Origin: Alphaproteobacteria bacterium
GTDB taxonomy: Bacteria > Pseudomonadota > Alphaproteobacteria > CAAGCB01 > CAG-977
Direction: 5' to 3'
NCBI GenBank assembly: GCA_017616015.1
Contig: JAFZYY010000003.1
Coordinates: 1 to 53,989 of the forward strand
DNA length: 53,989 nt
Shown here: positions 18,267 to 29,859 of the stretch, one piece after another
How the letters are laid out: each line of letters opens with the position of its first letter
Numbering within the stretch: the stretch's first letter is position 1
Notes under the pieces: model-generated
Database searches by the model: none
What the model saw: the letters and a program-made list of their open reading frames with translations, nothing else
What the model was told of the DNA's origin: nothing
Made by a program: the position numbers and the translations under genes

Positions 18267-19220
18267 TTATCGGCCGTTGTTTGTTTTTGCCGCCATACGA
18301 GTCTGCGTCGCCCGCGCTTTTTTGTAAGCCTCAATTTTAGCAAAAGCGTTCGGATATATCGGCGGATGTTCGACTTGCCCGTATAGATTCGGAGAATCTT
18401 TATAAACGGGAATTGAAGCTATCGAGACTTCCTGAGAAACACCGGCATCTTTGCAAATGTTTTCATTAAAGGTCAGCCAATATTTCAATCGTTCCGAAAT
18501 GCCGGCTCGTTCCGTTGTTTTCAATTCGTCCGCGCTTTTTGTAAAATACGGTTTGCCGTCAAATGTGCATAAACGTTTGACACAATCTTCAGCGGTTAAT
18601 TTTTTATACCGTCCCGTTGTATTTTCAAAGTTTTCTCCCATGCTGACAGGAGGCGCTATAATACGGCATTCATGCTTGAACAGACGGTCTTTGTTTTCAT
18701 ACCAGGCTAAAGCCGCTTGTGTCAGAGCTTCCTGCGGCGAAGTTTTCATGCCTTTATTAAAAGCGGCGATTTCCTTTTTATAATGTTCCTTTGCCGCTTC
18801 CATAGGAGCGCTGTTGCCCTGTTCTTTTAATTCATGGCAAACCATTAAAGAAATCGCCACGGCGTCCGCGTCCATCAGGCGCTTTTCAATCAACTGGTCT
18901 TTTAACAAGACATCGGGAGTGTAATACGGTTCGGCTCCGTTGGCGATCTGTTCGACATGACGCGCTTCATGCGCCAGAGAAGAAACCAGTTTGTCGTAAG
19001 AGCAATTTTCGGACAAAACGATTCTTTTGTCTTTGGGACTGCAATGTCCCATGCCGTCAATACTGTCCAGAGAAAGCGTATATCCTAAGGCGGAAGCCCG
19101 TTCCAGTAATTTTTTGCCGGTCGGACTGGCGGCCACGTCGTTGATTAAATCAATCAACATTTCGCGTTCATAGGAAGAAACTTTCATCGGAGGATTTATT
19201 TTCTGTTTGTTTTCGGACAT
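18267..19220 (-). CDS. Putative zincin-like metallopeptidase with island-type C-terminus
   Basis: A 317-residue protein with no signal peptide. It contains HEARH (residues 84-88) within SSLAHEARHVEQIANG, an HExxH zinc site, followed about 25-35 residues later by EKRLMDADAVAISLM. Acidic residues there could supply a third ligand, as in several zincin families. I cannot name the family with certainty; it resembles DUF6782-type putative metallopeptidases. The last residues, RMAAKTNNGR, closely match the end of island protein 1 (AAQKRNNGR). It has its own strong promoter (19253-19281) and terminator, like the island genes. Possibly an exported peptidase. Confidence 0.8.
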   Translation of the reverse strand: MSENKQKINPPMKVSSYEREMLIDLINDVAASPTGKKLLERASALGYTLSLDSIDGMGHCSPKDKRIVLSENCSYDKLVSSLAHEARHVEQIANGAEPYYTPDVLLKDQLIEKRLMDADAVAISLMVCHELKEQGNSAPMEAAKEHYKKEIAAFNKGMKTSPQEALTQAALAWYENKDRLFKHECRIIAPPVSMGENFENTTGRYKKLTAEDCVKRLCTFDGKPYFTKSADELKTTERAGISERLKYWLTFNENICKDAGVSQEVSIASIPVYKDSPNLYGQVEHPPIYPNAFAKIEAYKKARATQTRMAAKTNNGR

Positions 19221-19252
19221 GGTTTTTCTCTTTAATAAACAACAACAGGCAC

Positions 19253-19281
19253 AGTATAAAAAAGATTGAAAGCAAAGTCAA
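19253..19281 (-). promoter_or_regulatory. Promoter of the zincin-like gene
   Basis: Read on the minus strand: -35 TTGACT (19281-19276), 17-nt spacer, -10 TATACT (19258-19253), about 33 nt before the ATG. A near-consensus sigma-70 promoter. Confidence 0.8.
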
Positions 19282-19302
19282 AGAGAGTTTGACGAATTAG
19301 AC

Positions 19303-19337
19303 AAAAAAACAGCCTCTTTTTTTGAAGAGGCTGTTTT
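19303..19337 (-). terminator. Terminator of the hydCBA operon
   Basis: On the minus strand AAACAGCCTCTT pairs with AAGAGGCTGTTT and is followed by seven T. It lies about 20 nt after the hydA stop. Confidence 0.9.
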
Positions 19338-19356
19338 AAGCAGTTAAAGACTAAAC

Positions 19357-21342
19357 TTATTTTTTAGCGGCTTTAATCGCGGCAAGCACTTTTTCCGCAT
19401 CGGCTTCGACCGCTTTTCCGGCAACCGTGACCATCGGGTCTTCGCCGGTGTGACCAAACGTGACGCCGACTTTGACTGTGTCCTGCAAGCCGTTTTCACG
19501 AATCTTGCCCAACACTTTGCCCATCAGGTCTTCAACGCCGTTGCGCATGTTTTCGCCGGACAGGTTCAATTCGACCGTCACTGCGCCGTCGTTAACGCGG
19601 TTCAGATCCATTTCCATCTGCGCTTTCGGTCTGGCAACGTAAGTCGTATGCAGATTTTCATGCGCTTCATGGGTGGCGGGACCGCCTTCAAAGTACTTGT
19701 CGTAGATGTCGTAAACGGCGGTGTTTTCCTGAGATTTACGCAGGGCGCACTTTTCGTCCGCCTTGTACAACCCTTCGGCACGCAGTTTCTTCTTCACGCA
19801 ACCTTCGCTGACGGGCTGACCGGCGCCGCCGACGCAACCCATCGGGCACGCCATGACTTCGATCAGGTCATACTTGCAGGTGCCGTCGATAACCGACTGA
19901 GCCACTTTACCGGCGTTCGCCAGGCCGTGGACGACGGCGAACTTGAATGTTCTGCCGTTCAGTTCGACTTCGGCTTCGCGGATACCTTCAAAGCCGCGGA
20001 CGTTCTTGAATTCAATCGCGTCTTTGATGCCTCCGACTTTTTCGGCCGCGAAACGCAACACAGCTTCCATCACGCCGCCGGTTACGCCGAAAATGACGCC
20101 CGCACCGGTGTACATACCCAACGGCATATCGAGTTCATGATCTTCGATTTCCGCCAGATTGATGCCGGAGGATTTCAGCATTTCAGCCAATTCCTGCGTC
20201 GTCAGGACGTGGTCGATTTCCGGTTTGCCGTCATGCTTGAACTGGTCGCGGCGGGCTTCAAACTTCTTCGCCGTGCAGGGCATGATGGAAATGGAAACGA
20301 TGTCCTTGTTGTCTTTGCCGGTAAAGTCGGGCATTGCCTTGCGGATAACCGCGCCGAACATTCCCTGCGGAGAACGGCAGGAGCTGATGTTTTTCAGAAT
20401 CGACGGATAGTACGTTTCGGCGTACTTGATCCAAGCCGGACAGCAGGACGTGAACATCGGGAACGTGCCGCCGTTCTGCAAACGCTGAACGAATTCGGTC
20501 GCTTCCTCGACGATCGTCATATCCGCCGTGAAGTTCGTGTCGTAGACGTAGTCGACGCCGATCTTCTTCAAAGCCGCAACGATCTTCTTCGTCGAATCGA
20601 TACCGGCAGGCAATCCGAATTCTTCGGCGATCGCGACGCGGACGGCGGGAGCCATCTGGACAACGGTAATCTTTTCGGGATTATTGATGTCCTTCATCGT
20701 TTCGTCGATTTCGGAGTGAATCTGTAAAGCACCCGTCGGGCAGACCGCAGCGCACTGGCCGCAGTTGACGCATTCGGTGGTGAACATGTCTTTGCCGAAC
20801 GCCGTCATGACGGTGCTGCGGGAACCGCGGTTCGTGAAGTTCACCGCGCCGACGCCCTGAATTTCAGAGCACATGCGCACGCAGTTGCCGCACAGAATGC
20901 ACTTCGCCGGATCGCGAATCAAAGAGTAGGAGCTCTTGTCAACCGGCAGATCCTTGACGGACATTTTGTAAGGAATGTCTTTCACGCCGACTTTGCGGGC
21001 AATCGCTTGCAGCTTGCACTTGGTGCTCTTGCCGCACTTCAGGCAATCCTGCGGGTGGGAAGCCAGCAACAATTCCATCGTGATGCGGCGCAGATTGCGG
21101 ATTTCTTCGGTGTTTGTCTTAATCTTCAGTCCTGCTTCCGGAGGAGTGGAACAGGAAGACTGAATGCCTCTGCCTTCGATTTCGACCAGGCACAAACGGC
21201 ACGCGCCGAAGACGCTCAGTTCGGGCTGATAGCAAAACGTCGGGATATCGATCCCCGCTTTGCGGCACAGCTCTAAAATATTGCGTTCATTTTCGATTTC
21301 GACTTCTTTGCCGTCAATGAACAAAACTTTTTTATCAGTCAT
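19357..21342 (-). CDS. hydA: [FeFe] hydrogenase catalytic subunit HydA
   Basis: A 661-residue multidomain [FeFe] hydrogenase. In order: a plant-type [2Fe-2S] domain (Cys 37, 48, 51, 64), a His-Cys3 [4Fe-4S] site (His 96, Cys 100, 103, 109), two [4Fe-4S] motifs CxxCxxCxxxC (148-158 and 191-201), then the H-cluster domain. The three signatures are intact: TSCCPAW near 299, MPCTAKKFEA near 354 and ACPMGCVGGAGQP near 498. About 90 residues after the usual end (LHTTYV) form an extra cysteine-free C-terminal domain. It reversibly reduces protons to H2. With HydB and HydC it fits the NAD- and ferredoxin-coupled (electron-bifurcating type) trimer. Maturation genes are not in the window. Confidence 0.96.
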   Translation of the reverse strand: MTDKKVLFIDGKEVEIENERNILELCRKAGIDIPTFCYQPELSVFGACRLCLVEIEGRGIQSSCSTPPEAGLKIKTNTEEIRNLRRITMELLLASHPQDCLKCGKSTKCKLQAIARKVGVKDIPYKMSVKDLPVDKSSYSLIRDPAKCILCGNCVRMCSEIQGVGAVNFTNRGSRSTVMTAFGKDMFTTECVNCGQCAAVCPTGALQIHSEIDETMKDINNPEKITVVQMAPAVRVAIAEEFGLPAGIDSTKKIVAALKKIGVDYVYDTNFTADMTIVEEATEFVQRLQNGGTFPMFTSCCPAWIKYAETYYPSILKNISSCRSPQGMFGAVIRKAMPDFTGKDNKDIVSISIMPCTAKKFEARRDQFKHDGKPEIDHVLTTQELAEMLKSSGINLAEIEDHELDMPLGMYTGAGVIFGVTGGVMEAVLRFAAEKVGGIKDAIEFKNVRGFEGIREAEVELNGRTFKFAVVHGLANAGKVAQSVIDGTCKYDLIEVMACPMGCVGGAGQPVSEGCVKKKLRAEGLYKADEKCALRKSQENTAVYDIYDKYFEGGPATHEAHENLHTTYVARPKAQMEMDLNRVNDGAVTVELNLSGENMRNGVEDLMGKVLGKIRENGLQDTVKVGVTFGHTGEDPMVTVAGKAVEADAEKVLAAIKAAKK

Positions 21343-21359
21343 AAAGCTTCACCTTTCAA

Positions 21360-23261
21360 TTAAGCACGGGGAGCGATGCCCGAAATGGCACCGAACTTAC
21401 ACGTAGCGGCGCAGGAACCGCATTTGATACACTTATTCGGATCAATCGAGTGCGGCTGTTTAACCGTTCCCGAAATGGCTCCGACAGGGCACTTGCGGGC
21501 GCAAGCCGTACAACCGCGACACTTGGTCGGGTCGATGGTCGGCTTTGCCAACGCTTTGCACTGGCCGGTCGGACAAGTCTTGTCGCGGACGTGCGCCAGA
21601 TATTCGTCGCGGAAGTAACGCAGGGTGGACAGAACCGGATTCGGCGCCGTCTTGCCCAGACCGCACAAGGAGGCTTTCTGAACCGCTTTGGCTGTTTCTT
21701 CCAGCAATTCCAGAGTCTTTTCCGTTCCGCGACCTTCGATGATGTCGTCTAACAGAGCGAGCATCTGCTTGGTGCCTTCGCGGCACGGCGTGCATTTACC
21801 GCAGGATTCGTTCTGCGTGAACTGCATGAAGAATCTCGCCACGCTGACCATGCAGGTGTCTTTGTTCATCACGACCAGACCGCCGGAACCGACGATCGCG
21901 CCGGTCGGCTTCAACGAGTCGAAGTCCAACGGCATATCGAGATGTTCTTTCGTTAAGCAACCGCCGGAAGGTCCGCCGATCTGAACGGCTTTGAAGCTGT
22001 CGTTGTCGACTTCGCCCTTGGAGTTCAGAACGCCGCCGCCGATGTCAAAGATGATCTGGCGCAGAGTCGTTCCGAACGGCACTTCGATCAAGCCGGTATT
22101 CGCGACGTGACCCGTCACGGCGAATGTCTTGGTACCCGGAGAGTTCTGCGGACCGACGGAACGGTAATTCGCGGCGCCTTTCAAAAGGATCATCGGAACG
22201 CTCGCCAATGTTTCAACGTTGTTGATGACGGTCGGCTTGCCCCACAAACCGGATTGAGCCGGGAAGGGCGGCTTCGGCCGCGGCATGCCGCGCTTGCCTT
22301 CGATGGACGCCATCAAAGCGGTTTCCTCACCGCAAACGAACGCGCCCGCGCCTTCCATCACGTGCAAAGTGAAATCCTTGCCCGAACCAAAGATGTTCTT
22401 GCCCAGAATGCCTAATTTTTCGGCATCGGCAATCGCTTTGCGCATACGCTTGACAGCCAGAGGATATTCCGCACGGACATAGACATAACCTTCATCGGCG
22501 CCGATTCCCTTGGCGGCGATCATCATGCCTTCAATCACGGAATGCGGATTGCCTTCCATCACGGAACGATCCATGAATGCGCCCGGATCGCCTTCGTCGG
22601 CGTTGCAGATGACGTATTTCTTTTCACCGGGGACGACGCGGGTCAGTTCCCACTTGCGTCCCGTCGGGAAACCGCCGCCGCCGCGTCCGCGCAGACCGGC
22701 GTCCAGAACTTCCTTGCAGACTTCCGCGTCGGTCATTTCGGTATAAGCGCGCTGAGCGGCTTTGTAACCGTCATGATAAATGTATTCGCGAATGTCTTCC
22801 GGATCGACGTGACCGCAGGCTTTCAGAACCGTGCGGCTCTGACGGGTGTAGAACGGAATGTCGGCTTGTCCGCGGCAATGCGAACCGTCGGCCGGGTTCT
22901 GATAGAGCAAGCGTTCGATTACTTCGTTGTGCAACAGGGTCTTTTCGACGATTTCGGCCGCGTCAGCCGCATGAGCGCGGCAGTACAGAATGCCGTCCGG
23001 CTCGATCGTCAGCAGGGGGCCTTTCTGGCAGAAGCCCTGGCAGCCGCTGTGAGACAACAGGGATTTTTTATGTGTGTCTTCGCCTTTTAATTCGACGACA
23101 ACGTCAATACCGGCTTTCTTTGTTTCTTCCAGCAACGCTTCGTATAATTTCAGGGATCCGTTCGCAATGCAGCCCGTGCCCGCGCAAATGGTCATGCGAC
23201 GAGTCACCGTTTCCTGCATCGCTTTGTATTCGGAAGCAATTTTTTCTAAATTTTCAGTCAT
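21360..23261 (-). CDS. hydB: Hydrogenase NADH-binding subunit HydB (NuoF-like)
   Basis: A 633-residue protein. The N-terminal thioredoxin-like [2Fe-2S] domain has cysteines in CAGTGC and SGCQGFCQKGP. The NuoF core has the NADH/FMN site (GLRGRGGGGFPTGRKW) and CNADEGDPGAF. The [4Fe-4S] motif ESCGKCTPCREG follows. A C-terminal two-cluster ferredoxin domain has CRGCTACARKCPVGAI and CIKCGSCAATCKFGAI. This matches the beta subunit of trimeric NAD-linked [FeFe] hydrogenases. It abuts hydC with no gap and precedes hydA by 17 nt. It probably carries the flavin that splits electrons between NADH and ferredoxin, which is known for the family and not shown here. Confidence 0.95.
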   Translation of the reverse strand: MTENLEKIASEYKAMQETVTRRMTICAGTGCIANGSLKLYEALLEETKKAGIDVVVELKGEDTHKKSLLSHSGCQGFCQKGPLLTIEPDGILYCRAHAADAAEIVEKTLLHNEVIERLLYQNPADGSHCRGQADIPFYTRQSRTVLKACGHVDPEDIREYIYHDGYKAAQRAYTEMTDAEVCKEVLDAGLRGRGGGGFPTGRKWELTRVVPGEKKYVICNADEGDPGAFMDRSVMEGNPHSVIEGMMIAAKGIGADEGYVYVRAEYPLAVKRMRKAIADAEKLGILGKNIFGSGKDFTLHVMEGAGAFVCGEETALMASIEGKRGMPRPKPPFPAQSGLWGKPTVINNVETLASVPMILLKGAANYRSVGPQNSPGTKTFAVTGHVANTGLIEVPFGTTLRQIIFDIGGGVLNSKGEVDNDSFKAVQIGGPSGGCLTKEHLDMPLDFDSLKPTGAIVGSGGLVVMNKDTCMVSVARFFMQFTQNESCGKCTPCREGTKQMLALLDDIIEGRGTEKTLELLEETAKAVQKASLCGLGKTAPNPVLSTLRYFRDEYLAHVRDKTCPTGQCKALAKPTIDPTKCRGCTACARKCPVGAISGTVKQPHSIDPNKCIKCGSCAATCKFGAISGIAPRA

Positions 23262-23768
23262 TTAAGCTTTCTCCGCCTGCAAAACATCGTCAATAAGTTT
23301 CAGGGCTTTGTCCGGAGTCATCTGTCCGTGGACTTCGTCGTTGATGACGACAACCGGAGCCAGACCGCACGCGCCCAGACAAGACACCGTTTCGATCGTG
23401 AACATCAGATCGTCTGACGTCGGGTGCTGCGCCGTCAGGCCGAGCTTTTTACGCAGCTCTGCCAAAATCGGTTCGGAACCGCGTACGTGGCAGGCCGTAC
23501 CGTCGCACAGACGGATCAGGTATTTGCCCTTCGGTTCCAAAGCAAAGTGGGCGTAGAACGTCGCGACGCCGTAAACGCGGCCGGCCGGAATGCCCAGCGC
23601 TTGCGCGACATAATTCATGATTTCTTTAGGCAGGTAGCGGTAAACTTCCTGAACTTCCTGCAAAATGGGGATCAGGCGGGAGCTCTGACGGCCGTTGCGG
23701 TCCAGAATCTCTTTCACCTTTTCGATTTTATCAAAGGCAGATAATTCTTGCCCTGTCGTTTCACTCAT
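23262..23768 (-). CDS. hydC: Hydrogenase subunit HydC (NuoE-like)
   Basis: A 168-residue NuoE-type thioredoxin-fold protein with one [2Fe-2S] cluster. The cysteine motifs are CDGTACHVRG and SCLGACGLAP. The N-terminal helical part (LIPILQEVQEVYRYLP, AQALGIPAGRVYGVATFYA) is typical. It is the first gene of the hydCBA operon, with ATG after a clear GGAG site. It passes electrons between HydB and the rest of the complex. Confidence 0.95.
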   Translation of the reverse strand: MSETTGQELSAFDKIEKVKEILDRNGRQSSRLIPILQEVQEVYRYLPKEIMNYVAQALGIPAGRVYGVATFYAHFALEPKGKYLIRLCDGTACHVRGSEPILAELRKKLGLTAQHPTSDDLMFTIETVSCLGACGLAPVVVINDEVHGQMTPDKALKLIDDVLQAEKA

Positions 23769-23984
23769 TTAGTTTTCTCCAAGAATGTATGACGGGAAGC
23801 CGGCGGAGAACCACAAAGAAAGCTCCTCGGCTTTAGGTATTTTAGTTTTAATCGTTTGATTATCCAAAAGCAAGGGTGAATCACGAAAAAAAATACAAAT
23901 AAATCGGGATTCTTTTTTCGATCTTAAAAATCTTGAATTTTATGTCGGCGGCCGCTAGGATTTTACGAACTTTTGCGAGGAAAT
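23769..23984. other. Intergenic region between divergent hydCBA and mipZ
   Basis: 216 nt that must contain the promoters of both the hydrogenase operon (minus) and mipZ (plus). A/T-rich segments such as TTTGATTATCC near 23856-23866 are seen. I find no convincing consensus promoter pair, no clear FNR palindrome (TTGAT-N4-ATCAA) and no terminator. Confidence 0.5.
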
Positions 23985-24797
23985 ATGGCCGAAGGAAAAA
24001 TTATCGTTATCGGAAACGAAAAAGGCGGTACCGGCAAGTCAACGCTTGCCATGCACCTGATCGTGTGGTTTCTGCGTCAGAAAAAACGGGTGGCTTCCAT
24101 TGATCTGGACGGCCGGCAGGGAACTTTGACACATTATATTCAAAACAGGGCGGCGTACGGAGAGGCTCATCAGATTGAACTCGGATTGCCGGAACATATG
24201 ACCGTTACCCCGCGCGAAAATCCGACGGAGCAGGAACGGATTGACGACGAAGCGGCTTTTCGGGAACAGCTTGACAGGCTGCGGAAGGAAAACGATCTGA
24301 TTGTGATCGATACAGCCGGTTCGGACAGCTATCTTTTCCGTTTGGCGCATGCGGCGGCGGACGTCCTGATCACGCCGATTAACGACAGTTTGCTGGATTT
24401 GGACGTGTTGGCCAAAGTCGAACCCGAAACGTTGCTGGTCAAAGCCCCCGGTCATTACGCGCAGACGGTTTGGCAGGCTCGTCAGAAACGGGCGGCTGCG
24501 CGCAAGCCTCAAATGCGCTGGTTCGTTTTGCGTAACCGCGTCATGCACGTTTCGACGCGCAACGAAAAAGTGATTTGGAAACTGCTGGAAGCTTTGGGCG
24601 GGCGAATCAATTTCACGCCTTTGCGCGGGCTGGGCGAACGCATTATCTTTCGCGAACTGTTTTTAAAAGGATTGACTTTATTGGACATCGGGCAGTCCAA
24701 AACGGGCGTGAAAATGTCAATGGCGCATGTGACCGCCAGACAGGAACTCCGTTCGATTTTACAGGCAATAGGGGAAGAATCTTTATCCGCCGGTTGA
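23985..24797 (+). CDS. mipZ: Cell-division site regulator MipZ (ParA-family ATPase)
   Basis: The start is ATG 23985 (MAEGKIIVIG), after GAGGAAAT, rather than an in-frame TTG 12 nt upstream. The product has 270 residues. The deviant Walker A motif is GNEKGGTGKST, followed by DLDGRQGTL and IDTAGSD. Downstream, MRWFVLRNR, RIIFRELFLKGLTLLDI and TARQELRSI match the alphaproteobacterial MipZ pattern as I remember it from Caulobacter. MipZ forms polar gradients by interacting with ParB and blocks FtsZ ring assembly except at mid-cell. This is one of the best taxonomic markers in the window. Confidence 0.92.
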   Translation: MAEGKIIVIGNEKGGTGKSTLAMHLIVWFLRQKKRVASIDLDGRQGTLTHYIQNRAAYGEAHQIELGLPEHMTVTPRENPTEQERIDDEAAFREQLDRLRKENDLIVIDTAGSDSYLFRLAHAAADVLITPINDSLLDLDVLAKVEPETLLVKAPGHYAQTVWQARQKRAAARKPQMRWFVLRNRVMHVSTRNEKVIWKLLEALGGRINFTPLRGLGERIIFRELFLKGLTLLDIGQSKTGVKMSMAHVTARQELRSILQAIGEESLSAG

Positions 24798-24837
24798 TCG
24801 GCAACCCCGCATAAAACCATATAAAAATAAGCTTTTC

Positions 24838-24865
24838 TTGACAGAAGCCGTCCAATCCGTAATTC
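24838..24865 (+). promoter_or_regulatory. Possible promoter for the pgm-pmm pair
   Basis: A consensus -35 TTGACA (24838-24843) and a weak -10 TAATTC at 16 nt. It sits 45 nt before the pgm start. The -10 is poor, so confidence is limited. Confidence 0.4.
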
Positions 24866-24885
24866 TGTTATCAATGTTTTTTTAA

Positions 24886-27922
<3,037 letters not shown>

Positions 27923-27938
27923 TAGTTTTGTTGTTTTT

Positions 27939-27989
27939 TGACAGACTGTCACAATTTTGCCACAATTCGGATCATAATTTTGCCACAAT
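27939..27989. repeat. Palindrome and two direct repeats after manB
   Basis: TGACAGACTGTCA (27939-27951) is a palindrome of two 6-bp arms around one base. ACAATTTTGCCACAAT (27951-27966) recurs as ATAATTTTGCCACAAT (27974-27989) at a 23-bp period, about two helical turns. It may be a protein-binding site. No regulator can be assigned. Confidence 0.5.
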
Positions 27990-28120
27990 CTGTTTTTATC
28001 CTGAAAATAGATTTAAAGAGTTTCTGTTCAAACGGGATCTTTTTAAGCAACGACCAAAAAAAAGAGAGTGGAAGTAATCCATCAGAAACATAAAGGCTTA
28101 AATGTTCTTATATCCAATGA

Positions 28121-28149
28121 AAAATCCTCCGGCAACGGGGGATTTTTTA
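28121..28149 (+). terminator. Terminator downstream of the pgm-manB region
   Basis: AAAATCCTCCG (28121-28131), loop GCAA, CGGGGGATTTT then T. It lies about 200 nt after manB and 16 nt before the next start codon. The long stretch between manB and this hairpin (27923-28120) contains no gene, only the repeats above and a 7-bp inverted repeat GTTTCTG/CAGAAAC (28020-28026, 28083-28089). Confidence 0.85.
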
Positions 28150-28164
28150 TAAGGGAAACGGATA

Positions 28165-28719
28165 ATGACTAAAAAATTGGAAGAAATGACGTTGGCGGAA
28201 TTATGGCGTTTGTTTCCGATAAATTTAGTCGCTCATAATCCGCAATGGCCGTGCTGGTATGCGGAAAAGAAGGACGAGTTGAAAGAGCTGTTCCGATCGT
28301 ATTCCGTTGACGTGTATCGGATCGAACATATCGGAAGCACGGCGGTGCCGGATATTTTTGCCAAACTGATTATAGATATTCTGATCGAGTTTGATTCATC
28401 GCGGGAAATGCAAAAGGCGAAAACGGTTTTAGTGTCGGCCGGATACAGATGTATGTCTGAAAAAGAAAACAGGATTTCTTTGAATGACGGCTATACGGAG
28501 CAAGGATTTGCCGAACGCGTATTCCATCTGCATTTAAGATTGCGGGGCGATTGCGATGAAATCGCTTTCAGGGATTATCTGAGATCTCATTCTGATGTCG
28601 CGGCGGAATATGAACGGCTGAAACAGGATTTGGCCGAACGCTATCAATTCGATCGGGACGCCTATACGGAGGCCAAGACACTGTTTGTCCGAAAATATAC
28701 CTGTCTGGCAAAAGTTTGA
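28165..28719 (+). CDS. GrpB/UPF0157 family protein
   Basis: A 184-residue protein with the family hallmark RIEHIGSTAVPDIFAKLIIDI, a nucleotidyltransferase-like fold, and the second half FRDYLRSHSDVAAEYERLK. GrpB-like proteins are related to minimal nucleotidyltransferases. Some act with glutamate-rich or dephospho-CoA kinase domains, but the role is poorly known. The N-terminal 25 residues (MTLAELWRLFPI) resemble a short helper segment seen in some members. Convergent with the next gene, 7 nt apart. Confidence 0.88.
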   Translation: MTKKLEEMTLAELWRLFPINLVAHNPQWPCWYAEKKDELKELFRSYSVDVYRIEHIGSTAVPDIFAKLIIDILIEFDSSREMQKAKTVLVSAGYRCMSEKENRISLNDGYTEQGFAERVFHLHLRLRGDCDEIAFRDYLRSHSDVAAEYERLKQDLAERYQFDRDAYTEAKTLFVRKYTCLAKV

Positions 28720-28726
28720 GATAAAA

Positions 28727-29806
28727 TCATATGTCGCCGGTTGAAAAGTAATACTCAAAATATCCGTTGTCCGAATAATGCCATAACCAGTCGGGAATGC
28801 CGTCGACATACACTCTTCCGTCGTCGGCCAGAGAGATTCTTTTTTCCTCCCGATCGAAATATATTCCTAAACGTCTTTTAAAACCGAGAATATCCGGAGC
28901 AGTCAGAACAATGATCTCCAATTCGAATGAGTCGCGTTCATCGGGATACGGATTTATAGGACGGTAACACTCGAACAATGTTTTAATACGATATTTTCGG
29001 TCAATAACCCTTACCTGTTCGACGGGGCGCCAACGAAAAGCGTATTGCTGATCAATAAATACATTGCCGTTACGCGTGAACAGGATTGCTCTCCAAGGAA
29101 CGTTCAGTTTTTCCGCTAACATTCCGCGCAATTCCTGAATGCTACCCGCCGGGGATAAGAGTGTTTTTTCCGAAAAATCTTCCGCCTGTGATGTTTTTAA
29201 ACTTGCATCGTAGACGGCTCTTTTTTGTTTGTCTTTTAAGGTTTCGTATGCTTTGGTGATTTCTCTGAATCGTTCGGCGGCGTCAGTTCTATCGGGATTT
29301 ACATCAGGGTGGTATTTCTTTGCCAACTCTTTATAGGCTTTTTTTATTTCGTTCGAGGTCGCTTCGGCACCGATGCCGAGTAAATCGTATAATGAGATGT
29401 TTTTATTATCGTCAGGGGCTTTTTGGGAAAGTGTTTTTTCTTTTTTTCTGTTAAAGACGACCGTTGCGATGCAGGCAAATAAAAAGCCGTAAAAGAAGAA
29501 TCCGTTACCGTTGCTTTCGGAAGGCGTAGTCGCTTTTTTCAAATACTTTTTAGCGACGTAACCGTTTCCTTTTCGGGTTTTAACTTTTACCCAACTGCCG
29601 TCGTCCTCCGATACGTCGACAATTTCGCCGAAAGTCAGCTGTGCCGTAATTTTGCAGTTTGTTCCCTTGCACGAACGCAGATTTAGTACGGAAGCAGTGA
29701 CAAAATAAGATGCCGCATCAGCCGGAGAAGCAGATAAAAACAAACAGACTCCAAACTGTAAGCCGAGCCATAGGAGACGAACAAACAGAGGAAATGGCTT
29801 TTTCAT
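28727..29806 (-). CDS. Membrane-anchored J-domain protein with periplasmic SH3 domain
   Basis: The start is taken at ATG 29806 (MKKPFPLF) because it begins a proper signal peptide. A further upstream ATG gives a 367-residue form. The product has 359 residues: signal peptide (1-31, ending ADA), SH3b-like domain (about 33-90, with VLNLRSCKG and YVAKKYLKK), one membrane span (about 103-118), positive residues NRKKEK, then a J-domain (about 137-200) with the DnaK-stimulating HPD at 166-168. A roughly 150-residue C-terminal domain of unknown type, rich in aromatic strands, follows. The predicted topology is SH3 outside and J-domain in the cytoplasm. It could couple a cell-wall signal to DnaK. Unusual architecture, unknown function. 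Confidence 0.85.
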   Translation of the reverse strand: MKKPFPLFVRLLWLGLQFGVCLFLSASPADAASYFVTASVLNLRSCKGTNCKITAQLTFGEIVDVSEDDGSWVKVKTRKGNGYVAKKYLKKATTPSESNGNGFFFYGFLFACIATVVFNRKKEKTLSQKAPDDNKNISLYDLLGIGAEATSNEIKKAYKELAKKYHPDVNPDRTDAAERFREITKAYETLKDKQKRAVYDASLKTSQAEDFSEKTLLSPAGSIQELRGMLAEKLNVPWRAILFTRNGNVFIDQQYAFRWRPVEQVRVIDRKYRIKTLFECYRPINPYPDERDSFELEIIVLTAPDILGFKRRLGIYFDREEKRISLADDGRVYVDGIPDWLWHYSDNGYFEYYFSTGDI

Positions 29807-29859
29807 GGACGTTTCCCGAAAGCAAAACAACTCTGCTTTATTAAACGCGCGAAATCAAA

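Noticed and set aside
19450-20727. 425-codon plus-strand frame opposite hydA
   Set aside because: Antisense shadow of a well-supported hydrogenase gene, without start signals.
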